Position numbers and translations under genes: made by a program. The notes beneath the pieces were generated by a model. It saw nothing but the letters and a program-made list of their open reading frames with translations, did no database searches and was not told where the DNA came from. Shown here piece after piece: positions 48,694 to 59,688 of a stretch of DNA of 64,000 nucleotides (the first letter of the stretch is position 1; every line of letters begins with the position of its first letter). The DNA is from Manduca sexta (lineage: Eukaryota; Arthropoda; Insecta; Lepidoptera; Sphingidae). The stretch spans positions 9,665,245 to 9,729,244 of the forward strand of contig NC_051119.1 of the NCBI RefSeq assembly GCF_014839805.1. Reading direction: 5' to 3'.

Positions 48694-49080
48694 CAAAGTT
48701 CAGTGGAAATTAGAAGGAATAAAACACATTGTGGCAACTGTTGTCTGCACCTTACGCAAGTGGCATACGTGTTTTTCCCAACATCTACCAGGAAAGAACA
48801 ATGGGATCTCAATTTTATGCGAAAACACTTTCACATCGGTTGGGGCACTACAATACATAAGTAGCCACCTACACGTAATATTAACAGTTATATTATCAAA
48901 AACACCACACAAACAACATTTTCAACTAACACACATCATTGTTACACTTCGCTTTGATAAACAACCGCCCTGCACATAAATTTCGTAACAAAAAACTAAC
49001 TTTTTAGACTTATCTAAAAGTTCGAAACTTCACAATAAAATTGTAGTGTCGACGACTTCTTGAATTTTTGACTGACAAAA
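48694..49080 (-). other. 5' non-coding first exon of the RhoGEF (right edge approximate)
   Basis: A strong donor (TTTG|GTAAGTACT) lies at 48694. Joined to the exon at 47104-47165 it places a TGA directly in frame before the coding run that holds the start ATG, so this exon is untranslated. The transcription start is not fixed by the sequence. A TCAGTC initiator-like match on the minus strand near 49071-49077 is one candidate. A short ORF inside (48700-48912) ends before the donor and is probably not a gene. Confidence 0.55.
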
Positions 49081-49812
49081 GAGATAGCACGATACGCAAC
49101 GCAAGCCGGCCGAGTTTTCTTGTATAGCGTTTTGTTATTGCATTTCAACAAGTTGGCAATAATAATTAGGTCCTTTATAAATATCTTTGTATCTTGCAAC
49201 ATTTAAAATAGCCGATTGTAATATTTATTATAAAAAGAATATATTTTATAAAATATTCATGGATATTTTTATTTGTTACTGAGTCAATAATAGTACATGT
49301 GGTAAGTAAGCAAACAATAAATGATATTATAAAGAATTAGTCGAATAATATTTATCACGGTATTTCATAGAATCGAGCTTCTTGCACAGAATACAATTTT
49401 AAATTAATTAACTTTATATAAATTAAGAGAGAATACAACTCTAGTTGCCAGTAGCAACCATGCCAAGAGTGAAGTTTTTTATATGAGTGCATAGTCCTTA
49501 CTTTATATATAATAATTCAGATCGTATACGTTCGCACGTTATACCCACGTATCGTACTTTGTAATTTTTATTCTATTTGCATTCATATAATTTAATATTA
49601 CCATTTCAAGGTTATATTATTATGTACGAAACTAAATAAAAAAAGTATGGGTAACAATAGGTATCCATGAACGAATGAACCCGCCTTCTACAATTTTAAG
49701 AGCAAAAGCGCTTGTGTGAGTCTTGAGTAAATAATATATTTTATTATAAAATCTCGTGTTGTAAATTGAATTGGACAGAACTCTGAAGCTGAACCAATTT
49801 TATGAGGGTAAG

Positions 49813-49955
49813 TCATCATCATCATCATCATCTCAGCCACAGGAAGTCCATTGCTGAACATAGCCCTCCCCCAAGGATGTCCACGTCGACCTGTTGGAAG
49901 CGGCCAGCATCCAGCGACTTCCTGCGACCTTAGCCAGGTCGTCCGTCCACTTTGT
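49813..49955 (-). pseudogene. Short 3' fragment of the same non-LTR retrotransposon as 34278-34626
   Basis: The (ATC)n start, CAGCCACAGGAAGTCCATTG, CCAGCATCCAGCGACTTCCT and AGGTCGTCCGTCCACTTTGT match the first 140 bp of the longer copy at about 95 percent by eye. It covers only the last ~45 codons of the RT ORF. Confidence 0.85.
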
Positions 49956-49960
49956 AAGTA

Positions 49961-50075
49961 AAAACGAATGCTTCGTGGGTAAGAATTAGTCTCTTAACAT
50001 CTTTGGTCTAAATGTCAATTTTCTAGTGCCTGTTAGCATTAAAAGAAGAAATTCGTTAACTTAGTATTTTGTATG
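49961..50075 (-). repeat. Right arm of the 116-bp inverted duplication
   Basis: AAAACGAATGCTTCGTGGGT through AGTGCCTGTTAGCATTAAAA to GTATTTTGTATG. Its end runs into a small extra palindrome (50056-50092). Confidence 0.85.
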
Positions 50076-50423
50076 TAAAATACAAAGTTAACGCGGTAAA
50101 CAAACCGGACTTTTTTTACCAAAAGTCCGGTGTCTTTGTAAAAGCCGACTTGTCAGCATGGGCGCCGCCGAGATTACTTTTAGGAAGGTGCATATGCATA
50201 AGTAGGTACTACATAATATCATATTCTTTTTTTTTTTAAATAAAAATCGTGCGTTTATTTGCATATGCTAAACCATTAAAAACCTTCGTGGTCGATAGTT
50301 GCCATTGTGATTCAATTACTTTTTCGCACTAGCATTTGTAACTATAATATACCGACTTTATGTAGAAATAATAAAAAGATTTAAGAGGGAAATAAAACAA
50401 CACAGTTATACCAAAAATATTGT

Positions 50424-50429
50424 TTTATT
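50424..50429 (-). promoter_or_regulatory. Polyadenylation signal AATAAA of gene 2
   Basis: Canonical hexamer about 1.1 kb past the stop codon. Other hexamers nearer the stop cannot be ruled out. Confidence 0.5.
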
Positions 50430-50649
50430 GCAATAATTCGTAAAAGATAGTGACTCAATTTTTTTCAGCAAATATGATACACCTTTGGTTATTAGGTAAC
50501 TTAACTACTTAAGCCTATTCCAATTTCTTATTCATCAAACAAACACTATGGAATTATAAAATATACACTGGACAAACTACAGTAAAGTTAAAGCTAATAC
50601 TTTCTTACGTTGCACATAATACTTCCTACCTATTATATTTATCGTTTAA

Positions 50650-51006
50650 GGTGGTAGCTCAAGGTCCATTTTCATACATTTTGTTTCGGCTTTAATCTGG
50701 GTAACTAAACAAGTATTGGCAAGTAAAGAATTTAAATTCACGTCTAGTTAGTGATTAGTTCTCGCAGTTGAAGAAAAATGTAAAATAATTAATAATCATG
50801 GATATTTCGGCCTTTAAAATTTAATATGACGAAATTTTAAAGGCAGAAATATCCATGATTATTAATTATTTTCACATTTTTCTTTCAACTGCGAGAACTA
50901 ATCACTAACTAGACGTGAATTTAAATTCTTTACTTGCCAATACTTGTTTAGTTACCCAGATTAAAGCCGAAACAAAATGTATGAAAATGGACCTTGAGCT
51001 ACCACC
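50650..51006. mobile_element. TTAA-flanked foldback MITE, family G, full copy
   Basis: Two arms of about 165 bp are near-perfect reverse complements (start GGTGGTAGCTCAAGGTCC, end GGACCTTGAGCTACCACC) around a short centre (TTTAATATGACG). TTAA flanks both sides (50646-50649 and 51007-51010). No ORF. In the gene 2 mRNA it would fold into a long duplex. Confidence 0.92.
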
Positions 51007-51567
51007 TTAAGTAACTAGCTTAAAATAATTGCGATTTTTAAGTCATTTATAGCACCGTATCATAAATCTTAGTTATAAAGTTTCGTTCACGTCTTCATTT
51101 CACGCCGCGCTTAGTTCAGACGCATAACATTTCGATTAGTTTTTAAATACTAATATTCCACTGAAGCGAAGTAGAGCGAAGACAAATAGACGATCTCATT
51201 AGTACTTTTCTTAATGTTTTGTCTTCGATCACTTCGCTCTAATTCTATTGAAAGGCACCATATTATTATCCGATAAGTATCATAAAATGTACGTGTGACA
51301 TTTTAATTAATAACGATTTGCACAAAGACATCTGAAACACACAACACACATTCTTAATCGCACTAATTTCTATCTTTAATGCATCTCCGATGTACCTTCG
51401 CTAAATAACTAAATGTCCATACTCTAACGGTTTAACTATATAAGTGGGATAAATATGGCCATCTAATGGCTTCACATAGCCTACAATTCCATTTTCATTC
51501 AACTACATCTTAGTTAATAATTACTGAGAACATACAAATTGATTTCATTTTCAATTCACTAAGTTAT

Positions 51568-52130
51568 TTACAACGCTACGTCCTTATATTTTGTTAAATC
51601 ATCAGATTCGTTACCAACTGAATTGTGACTGTTTCTGAGGCTGTAAAACACTCTTTCTCTCGACCCGCTGAAGTGGTACGGCTCGTGTCTCAGCAAATTG
51701 ACACCATACGCCGCCTCTTCTCGTTTATAATCCGGATAAAACCTCGGATCGTAATCAGGCGGATACATTCTGGGATCGTAAGGATACGGTCTGTAGTAGG
51801 GGTAAGCCATTTCGCTTTTACAATCCATTCTGTCTTCGTAATCGTAGTTCTTTGCTGGGTATTCGTCTGTAGAGAACGCCCCTACTATCGAATGTCTGCG
51901 TTTGTAGGGGTTGTCATAAGGCCCGGATCTTGGGCCGACCCATGTCCCGTACATTTGTGGTGCGGGGAAGGATTTAGGGTATCCTCGGAGGCTGGCGGCG
52001 TACTGTCTGTCTGCGAGGTGTTGCCAGTAAGCTGGCGGCGGCTGCGGCAGCATGTGCGGTGGGTAGCCCAGGTTCATGGACTGTCGAGTAGCCAGGTGAC
52101 GGCGCAAATCTGGCATTGAGCCAGATTTAC
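51568..52130 (-). CDS. Gene 2 coding exon 6 (tail and stop)
   Basis: Residues 200-386 with stop at 51568-51570. It holds KSGSMPDLRRHLATRQS, PPAY, KRRHSIVGAF, the Tyr/Pro block, PPDY and the final KYKDVAL. The terminal VAL could be a class II PDZ ligand. The acceptor TGTTTACAG rejects the ATG 16 bases upstream as a start. Confidence 0.93.
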
Positions 52131-55100
52131 CTGTAAACATAAACAATTTACTTTACACACTATAGCTTGCAATATATCTGTCAAGGCATGTTAATTCTAG
52201 AGACGAAACAGATAATTTGACAGGGTATCGGAAACCAAATATTGCGGGCGCATGCAGGCCCTATATCGGATAATAGCCGGATATCCGATTATTTCTACTC
52301 AACACATCATAAACATTACAACAACAAAGACATAAGTTTTCACAGGTTGTGCACATAGTGTTTATTTTCTCAATCATTTTACAATTACGAAATTAAAAAC
52401 AAATACGTGCTAAACAAGCGGGAACTTGACAATCTTCGAACAATAGAATTGTTCAATTATGCGAGCACAAAGGTGCTATCGCATCTAACGTCTTGTGTTA
52501 TCCATGAAGCGGAATAAACAATGCTCCTTAACAGTAATCATTATTAGGGACAAGAAAAAACAACGTAGGAATCTGTGAATTTGTTACTTTAGATTTAAAC
52601 AGTAAAATTATCTACGTTTTATTATAAATAATATTTATTTTTATATACAGACACACCACGCATTTAGGAAAGGGTATGCGCAGGGTAAGGTATTTATAGG
52701 TGCAACCAGGGCACACTTTACTTCTACTTCTACTTTTCGCCAAGTATGTTCATCCCATAGTGTGAAAGAGGCGAGCCTATCGGGTACACAATATTTATTT
52801 TCTTATACAAACAATATCTTGTATTAAAAGCAATTAAATTATTTTTTTTAATTTTACTAAAAATGTAGTTATTGGTTCAGTAGTCATATACAGTGATTAG
52901 TATTTATTTAGGTCTAAAGGCATCTATGCCAATTATCTACCACTTGAAAATGTATTATTTTTTGTACTAATAAATGATTAGAGGAGCAAACCGCTCTCCT
53001 GATGATAAGCGATAACATCATGGGGCGGAACGCACATGGCGAAAAATGCATGCCCTAGTAACACATCTCTTTAACCCTTTGGAAATAAGGCGTGATGCAC
53101 TGGATCTATGTTTACCATTATCTGCTAGGAAGCCGTCGTTGGTGAACGCGCTGGGCGCGTCAGGCACGTAGTGGCTCGCGTCGAACTCGCTGCCGCTTAC
53201 CGCGCCCGGGCCGCCATACCCGGACTTCCTGGAATATATTCATTCATTCATCATCAATAAGCCCCGTCCTAATCACAGTTCGACTATTAAACACCTCTTA
53301 TCACTATACAATGTACCAGCAATAAAAAATAAAATGTGAGCAGCGTAAGTGCACACTCACACTATGAATAGCAAGGGAATGGCGTATAAAACCTCACATA
53401 TAAAACAATACGGCGTAAATGACAAAAACGTCATAATTAAAATTTATATAACTTTTGATTTTTTTTTGATAAACCTATAAGTACTTTATTCTGTTATTTA
53501 CGCGGTACTGTCCTTTCCCCGAAGCTATCCGTTGTAGTGTGCCCGTGCGGACACTGCTCACGCAAACTGTAAGCGAATAGGGAAGGTAGTGGGGCGTGAC
53601 TTCGTGGAGGAAATTATGTAAAATAACTATTCTAATAATGAGACTATGCCCAAATTACATCTGATTATCACTTCTATCTCCAATTCGTCCATGACTACTC
53701 ACTACAGATAACCGTCTCTGGAGTTCTAATACTCAAATTATTCCCAAAGAACAGGGAGTTTTTTTTATTTCAGTAACAGTCATAAACGAAGTAATTTTTG
53801 TTGTTACCTGGCCTCCCTGAGTGCGTAGGCTGACTGAACGAGAACAACTCCGCATACGATCGCCGGTAGTCGCGCCACATAGCATGCCAGTTCAGCACCA
53901 CCATAAACTCCTTGGAGACCCTGTGGATAAAGTAAAATTATTATAAAGAGGTGTTATTAGTAGCAAATTTATATTTCATATGCTTGAATTTAGAAAGATA
54001 TGGGACTGAACAGTTTAAAGCTTTGAGAAATAGCTATATTTAAAATTCAAAACAATAAAGTTACTGCTTCAGATCGGGGAATTGAAATTACATCATAAGA
54101 ACGCATTCGTGGTGAGTTCAAATTGAATCTAAAGAAAAAGCTAATACAAAATTCCACTCTGTTGGTCTTGAATTGATGGTGGTAGGATATATTTTACTAG
54201 CGACCCGCCCTGGCTTCGCACGGGTGCAATGCTGATACTAAATACACTACAGAACTGAACTACTAATACTACTGAACTGAACTGAAAACTGTGAACGTTG
54301 TATATAAAAACATAGCGGCCCGCTCTGGCTTCGCACGGGTATAACATAACAAAATAACAGTATTTCTCTACTATTTCATGGATGTTATAATACATATAAA
54401 CCTTCCTCTTGAATCACTCTATCTATTAAAAAAAAACCGCATCAAAATCCGTTGCGTAGTTTTAAAGATTTAAGCATACAAAGGGACATAGGGCCAGAGA
54501 AAGCGACTTTGTTTTATACTATGTAGTGATGATATCCGCCCGGATTGCGACCACCGTACGCAAGGTATTAAAACCCGCCATAGTTGCCCTCGTACGTGTA
54601 CCAACAGGCCGGCATAATTGTTTCGACTGTCGAAGGGTATCATCTCTCGTCAATCGAATTGTAATTGTACATTCTATTGGATCGTGAATATTTCAGCGCT
54701 CTAAGCTCTAATCCAGTCTATCTCTACCCTTAACGCTTTAAATTCTTTTGCAGTGACTAAGGAAGACAGTCATAATTACACTTCATTATTTATTCCAGCG
54801 GCGGGATGGAGCATGGAGCGGCGATAGCCTAGTTGGTTGTGGAACGGACTGCCGAGACGAATGTCCGCAGGTTCAAATCCCAAGGGCACACACCTCTGAT
54901 TTTTCTAATAAATTATGAGTGTATTCTTTGTGAATTATTGCTTGCTTTAACGGTGAAGGAAAACATCGTGAGGAAACCTGCATACCTGAGAAGTTCTCTA
55001 TAGGTATTTCGAGGGTGTGTGAAGTCTACCAATCCGCACTAGGCCAGCGTGGTGGACTAAGGCCTAATCCCTCTCAGTAGTAGAGGAGGCCCGTGCTCAA

Positions 55101-58100
55101 CAGTGGGCAAGTATATAATACAGGGCTGATATTATTATTATGTTGTATCTTTCCTGCGGGAAATCACGGCATAAAGGCCGGTCCTTTTGGAAGGCTTGCG
55201 TGGGGACAGGGATCCAACACGTAGAGGCCCCTTTAAGATACATTACTCTAGTTGGGGTTTATACACCTTGCGAGTACTCTCTCTGTCTATACTTATGGAG
55301 GAAATACAGCCATAATAATAATAATAATAAATACAATAGTTATTATTATTATTTATTGCATATGACGGAAACCTACTTAATCAAAAAATAATGCTTATTA
55401 TTCAATAAATTACACATATTTATGTCGACTAACACTGACACATTTAATATCACCCCATATTTATAGCAGACCCGAATGTCGACGGGAAAGTATGTTAATA
55501 TCCTTTAAATTTGCGTGTGACATCAATTTTAGGGTCAACACCCGGTAAGTTACACAAATTGCTAATTGACACGATAACCATATCGACCTATAATTTATTC
55601 AACAGATAATGGCAAAAATATAAATAAACCCTAATAGCTTATGCTCACGCCTTCGGCCGTATAGAATTGGGTTGGTGACAATAATAAATGGTGTGTGGCT
55701 CATGTCCCTGCTTTGGGTTCAAGCTGACTCTGTACCAAATTTCATCAAAATGGGTTCAGAGATTTATTCTTAAAAGCATGTTTGTATAGGTGCACGATTC
55801 AGGGACCCCACCGCACATAATTGTAAGTAGAGTGGGATTTAATAGAAGTTCGTCTGACGAGAGATGGTTACCCGTCGGCAGTGAATACAATTATGATATA
55901 CACACGCTGATCCCGTAAGGCGACACACTTACATGGGCCACTATGGCGGATTTTAACATCTTGTGTATGGTGGTCGCTATCCGGACGTATATATAATATA
56001 TCCTATCACCACTTTTCGCCAAGTGTGTTCCGTCCCATGATGTGATAGGGGACGAGCCTATCACCAAATCGGGCACAAATTCCAGATGCCGAGCTGATAC
56101 TAAGCAGAAAACCCAAATATCACTTTCCCGACCCAGGATTCGAACCCAGGACCTCAGAGCGCTGCCGAACCGCGCATACAGTATAACTACGCCACCGAGG
56201 CAGTCCATTGTTTGTATTAGTATGGATATCTTTGCTTACCCAATGGCTGATAGACATGTAGAAGACTAGAGCGCATTCTGGTATTAGAACGAGGATCACC
56301 GCTATCAGCCAAGCCAGAAGGAACTTGTTATTTTTCTGGAAATAAAATAAAAAATAATGAAAACAAAATATATAGCATTAAAACAATAATTTCATACACC
56401 ACTTTTTTACGTATTCCGATATATTATAGATGACTAAAACAGTGTTGGATAAGACTGACGTGACCTTAGCCAATGTAGATACTAAAACAATCTATATTAA
56501 ATTATATTAGGTATTAACTAAGCTTTTAGTATTATAACTGTGTATTTTATGCCGAATGCTATTGACTATTTTAGTCATACATATTGTTCATATAAAGTTA
56601 TACTCCTTAAAAGGAGATGTAGAAACACTTCAGCAATTGTCAGTTTCATAACATAGTATTTATCGGCAACATGGTAACACTGTATGCCAACGCCTTGGTA
56701 AGAATCCACTTACAACAGTTTTCTATAAACGACCGTTTTCTCAATTCAAACCTATTCCGAGAATGAACCAAACAAAATAACTCATTTGTTAACATGTCAA
56801 AAAACCTTTGTTCTGATTGGTCCATTTTCGCGATAGATAGAATAATGCAATTGGGTTCGTTTTTTGAAAATGACGGTTAGAGAACATAGCGTTACGCCTT
56901 TTTCATTTTTCGGGGATAGTTGTAATAAAAGGTGAGAAACTACTACTTACAGATATAAGTCCATGCACGAGCGTGACCGTGGCTGCTATGACTATGAAGT
57001 AGCACACCATGAGCAGTATGGAAGGTATCGGCAGCCCGCTCTGCGACTCCACCACCCACACTATCTCGTATATCAGAGCTATTGCGTACGCCACCTGGAA
57101 AGACACTTATGATTATTCCGATATCAAAGGATGAAGAGACAAAAAGCCTAAAAAAATATGGAAATAAAATAACAAGTCAAATACAAATATTTAATTTAAT
57201 TTAATAATAATAAAATTACAAGTGTTTAAAAATAACTATTTTATTATAGAGCAGGATCGTGATTCATTGAAGGATCTTGGGGAGGCCTTTGCCCAACAGT
57301 GGGACATTGTGGGCATCAGCCCATTTAGATATTGTTACATTATATTTTATTGTTGATACACTACAATACAATACAAAAGTAATTAAAGCTTACAAAGCAC
57401 ATACAATTAATTGTACGTTTAAACCAATATCTAATTTACATACAAATTCTCGCCTTTTAACAACGAAGAGGTAGGCAGAGGAGCAACTACTGCACCCACT
57501 TTTCGCCGTGTGTATTCCGTCCCACGATAGGAAAGCGAGCCTATCGCTATATCGAACACAAATTTTAGACTCCGGGTATATACTGAATAAAAAATCACAA
57601 TATCACTTTGCCCAACCCGGGACAAACCCGAGACCTCAGCATTGCAGTCCTATTGTAATACAACTACGAGGCTACCGAGGCAGCGATATATGATTTATAT
57701 ACATAATAAGGTTATACACACAATAAGCTGATATTTGAAATAAATATGCTAAACTCATTGTCACGGGACATTTATCATTTCTAAGGTAAAGAGCACTTCA
57801 AAAAGCAATGTAGACTGAAGGCTACATTTTACGCAATTCCAAAATTGATATTTTATGGGAGTCGTTAAAAAACTATTTTTGTTTACGAGCTTATTTTAAG
57901 TTGCTATAAAATTGAACTTATTAAAGATAGGTCAAAAATGAAACCTATAGCATGAAAAAAAAGGTCGCAAATAATAGTGAGTTTTTTGACGATTCCCACA
58001 AAATATCAATTTTGGAATAGGTCATTATTTTAGAATGCGACTATGACGCAGACGAACTGACTGTAAACAACATGACATGTAATATTATGCCTATAAGCAA

Positions 58101-59141
58101 AAAGCATATCCTCTAAACCTAATTACACACATAGACAGCAACAAATCGTCTAACGACTTCATAAAACGTGCAAAAACAAGGAGCTTTGTGCGATTAGTAA
58201 TGTTGCAAATGGTAACGTGTGAACTACTCGTTGAAGTTAGCACTTAGCATTGTATCAGGGCCGCTAAGCACTCCGTACTCTTCAAGTATAAGTCACCAAA
58301 TTAACTCTCACTTTTGCTGCACTCGATTTCGTCATCTTGTGAGATAACCGCGGCCTTCACAACCAGTTTACCTGGACCCGAGAGTGACGGATATTGTAAC
58401 ACGATACCTCGCGAGTTGCCAACATCGTGGATCTTTTTAAATTGGTTATTTTAATGACTTCCGACTGGCATTCCTATGCTGAGAGAATACATAATTAAGA
58501 CTGAATTAATAATGTGATACAATACCATCATACAAATTAGAGATGATTGCATTATTGTATGCACAGCGTATAGGTAAAGGTAATGTGTTCTTTATTCCAT
58601 TCTTACTAACGCTTATTATAAAATGGAAATAAAAAATGGCTTTGGCAGCTATCATGTACAAGATAAACTACTTGGTACAGACATCAATATGCCATGATCA
58701 TAATCGCGGTCACTTCAGGACATTTGACAAAAATCGTTATATCTGTCAATTACTAAAGAACTAATTTTGCTACATAACATTTAAAAGCGAGACAGATAAT
58801 TTATTAAAAACCGAGTAAATATATTCAGTATTTTATTTCTAGCCCATAATATAATGATAATGATCTTTTGTGTTAACGCGAATGTTACTTTGCAGTCTTG
58901 GAAACGTCAGAAGTAAATCCTAATATACAAAACCGCGATAAAATCCGTAAAATAGTTTTATTTTAACATATAATGATCACAATAAAATAATATAGAATTA
59001 AGGACTTACCAAAGCATATGCCGCTATGAACCCCGAGGCAGCCGTGACGCTGCAGCAGAATATCCTGTTGACAGCCGGCTTCATCCGAAGCTTCGGCGAC
59101 TCCACTTCACTCAGTTCATTACTCGTCGACATTTTGAACAT
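51568..59141 (-). CDS. Four-pass membrane protein with a long Tyr/Pro-rich tail and two PPxY motifs (family uncertain)
   Basis: Six coding exons, all GT-AG and in phase, give 1161 nt, 386 residues. Hydrophobic helices: about 30-58, 69-91, 97-118 and 139-158, with Cys-Cys before the first, as in small insect tetraspan proteins. Residues 160-386 form a hydrophilic tail with PPAY (231-234) and PPDY (323-326), the RRHS site (277-280), a block rich in Tyr, Pro and Asp (309-334) and the end KYKDVAL. PPxY motifs bind WW domains of NEDD4-type ligases or Yorkie-type proteins (established). The layout recalls DUF4728/pasiflora-like or LAPTM proteins, but I do not recognise it firmly. Two start codons are possible: the first ATG follows an in-frame TAG; the second, three codons on (59130-59132), has better context. 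Confidence 0.85.
52655..53095. repeat. SINE A body fragments in the last intron of gene 2
   Basis: 52655-52785 (reverse) has AGGTGCAACCAGGGCACAC and TTCGCCAAGTATGTTCATCC. 53015-53095 (forward) has ACATCATGGGGCGGAACGCA and GGCGAAAAATGCATGCCCTA. Neither keeps the tRNA head. Confidence 0.55.
53116..53228 (-). CDS. Gene 2 coding exon 5
   Basis: Residues 162-200, start of the tail, Gly/Ala/Ser/Asp-rich (SGSEFDASHYVPDAPSAF). Acceptor ATTCCAG, donor AATG|GTAAAC. Confidence 0.9.
53808..53920 (-). CDS. Gene 2 coding exon 4
   Basis: Residues 125-162. It encodes the GLQGVYGGAELACYV loop and helix 4 (ARLPAIVCGVVLVQSAYAL). Phase 0 was chosen from the upstream exon; the other frames break it. Acceptor CCACAG, donor GCCAG|GTAACA. 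Confidence 0.9.
54188..54525 (-). repeat. Family E-like non-LTR fragments
   Basis: CTAGCGACCCGCCCTGGCTT and AGCGGCCCGCTCTGGCTTCG are two starts of the same type of repeat, followed by CATCAAAATCCGTTGCGTAG and the usual GCGACTTTGTTTTATACTAT end. Confidence 0.55.
54545..54670 (-). repeat. Dispersed repeat family D, reverse
   Basis: Reverse of the family core: CCGCCATAGTTGCCCTCGTA, CAACAGGCCGGCATAATTGT and ATCATCTCTCGTCAATCGAA. Confidence 0.6.
54820..55140 (+). mobile_element. tRNA-derived SINE B, full-length copy
   Basis: GCGATAGCCTAGTTGGTTGT, the B-box region GCAGGTTCAAATCCCAAGG, GTTTCCTCACGATG-type body and (ATT)n tail are nearly identical to 17929-18262. Confidence 0.87.
55800..56005 (+). 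repeat. Dispersed repeat family D, joined to SINE A
   Basis: GTAAGTAGAGTGGGATTTAA, GACGAGAGATGGTTACCCGT and GGGCCACTATGGCGGATTTT, followed directly by a reversed SINE A. Confidence 0.65.
56010..56204 (-). mobile_element. tRNA-derived SINE A, reverse copy
   Basis: CACTTTTCGCCAAGTGTGTT, CGGGCACAAATTCCAGATGC and CCCGACCCAGGATTCGAACC, ending ACTACGCCACCGAGGCAG, 35 bp from gene 2 exon 3. Confidence 0.8.
56240..56335 (-). CDS. Gene 2 coding exon 3
   Basis: Residues 93-124, phase 0 at both ends. It encodes helix 3 (FLLAWLIAVILVLIPECALV). Acceptor TTTCCAG, donor TTGG|GTAAGC. A SINE A ends about 35 bp from it. Confidence 0.92.
56715..56885. mobile_element. Foldback MITE, family L
   Basis: CTATAAACGACCGTTTTCTC with the internal TTCTGATTGGTCCATTTTCG and a reversed end GGTTCGTTTTTTGAAAATG. 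Diverged. Confidence 0.5.
56951..57094 (-). CDS. Gene 2 coding exon 2
   Basis: Residues 45-92, phase 0 at both ends. End of helix 1 (VAYAIALIYEIVWVV), a short loop (ESQSGLPIP) and helix 2 (SILLMVCYFIVIAATVTLV). Acceptor TTTCCAG, donor ATCT|GTAAGT. Confidence 0.92.
57449..57682 (-). repeat. SINE A, diverged reverse copy
   Basis: GAGGTAGGCAGAGGAGCAAC, CACTTTTCGCCGTGTGTATT and CACTTTGCCCAACCCGGGAC, ending CTACCGAGGCAG. Confidence 0.72.
57836..58018. mobile_element. Foldback MITE, family K
   Basis: ATTCCAAAATTGATATTTTA plus TGGGAGTCGTTAAAAAACT and its inverted partner ending ATCAATTTTGGAAT give about 37 bp of terminal inverted repeat around 110 bp. It lies in the first coding intron of gene 2. 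Confidence 0.8.
59010..59141 (-). CDS. Gene 2 coding exon 1
   Basis: Residues 1-44. Short acidic N-terminus (STSNELSEVESPKLRMK), then the start of helix 1 (IFCCSVTAASGFIAAYAL). Donor TTTG|GTAAGT, phase 0. The exon extends to 59271 as 5'UTR. Confidence 0.88.
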
Positions 59142-59271
59142 CTAACTCAATATCATCCTAACTGCAAACTTGAATTATTTAAAATCCGCCTCTCTTCCTC
59201 ATTTTTGAAAATCTACATCTTCTCAATGCTTCGAGAATGTGATTTACTGTTTGCAAAACCTTGGTAATGAC
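59142..59271 (-). other. Gene 2 5'UTR part of the exon
   Basis: A good acceptor (TTTTCCGCAG) ends at 59272, so an upstream non-coding exon must exist. I could not place it in the remaining 4.7 kb. Confidence 0.6.
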
Positions 59272-59656
59272 CTGCGGAAAAGAATATAATGTATGCATAG
59301 GCGTTTTATATTGCGAATTATTAACCTGTCTGTCCAGTATCGAAATTGAAGAAACAAGTTACAAACTGAATAAAAAATTATGATGTTTTCTATGAATACC
59401 GACTGATTGGATAATTGTTATAAAATATACGCAATGGTTTTATTATTTAATCGCCGTTTTTCGTCGCTCTTTGCCGTGTCTATTATTGTTCGCAATACAT
59501 TTTATATATGGAAACCATGCTGAGCAGCGCTTCTTGGGGAAATTGACCCATGTTTCCTTGAAAGGAAAACTCAAAAATGTTTTAATCGGCTTGTAAATCG
59601 TATCTATGGCCTCATTTATTTCAGTCAGAGTATATACACTGTCATAAGTCCAAAAA

Positions 59657-59688
59657 GACGGTATACGCGGGTTTCCGCGTATACCGTC
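59657..59688. repeat. Perfect 14-bp-stem hairpin upstream of gene 2
   Basis: GACGGTATACGCGG, loop GTTT, then CCGCGTATACCGTC. GC-rich in AT-rich surroundings. Confidence 0.85.

Larger units (their letters stand above)
49081..50400. other. Intergenic region between the RhoGEF 5' end and gene 2
   Basis: It should hold the RhoGEF promoter at its left edge. No clear TATA box is seen; a minus-strand TATACAAG near 49117-49124 is a weak candidate. It also holds a LINE 3' fragment (49813-49955) and the inverted-duplication arm. Confidence 0.45.
50405..51567 (-). other. Gene 2 3'UTR
   Basis: Runs from the stop to the polyadenylation signal. AATAAA on the minus strand at 50424-50429 would end the transcript near 50405. 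The foldback MITE (50650-51006) lies inside. Confidence 0.6.

Noticed and set aside
51625..52119. 164-codon plus-strand ORF opposite gene 2 exon 6
   Set aside because: It is the antisense of a strongly coding exon whose splice signals and phase fit the minus strand.
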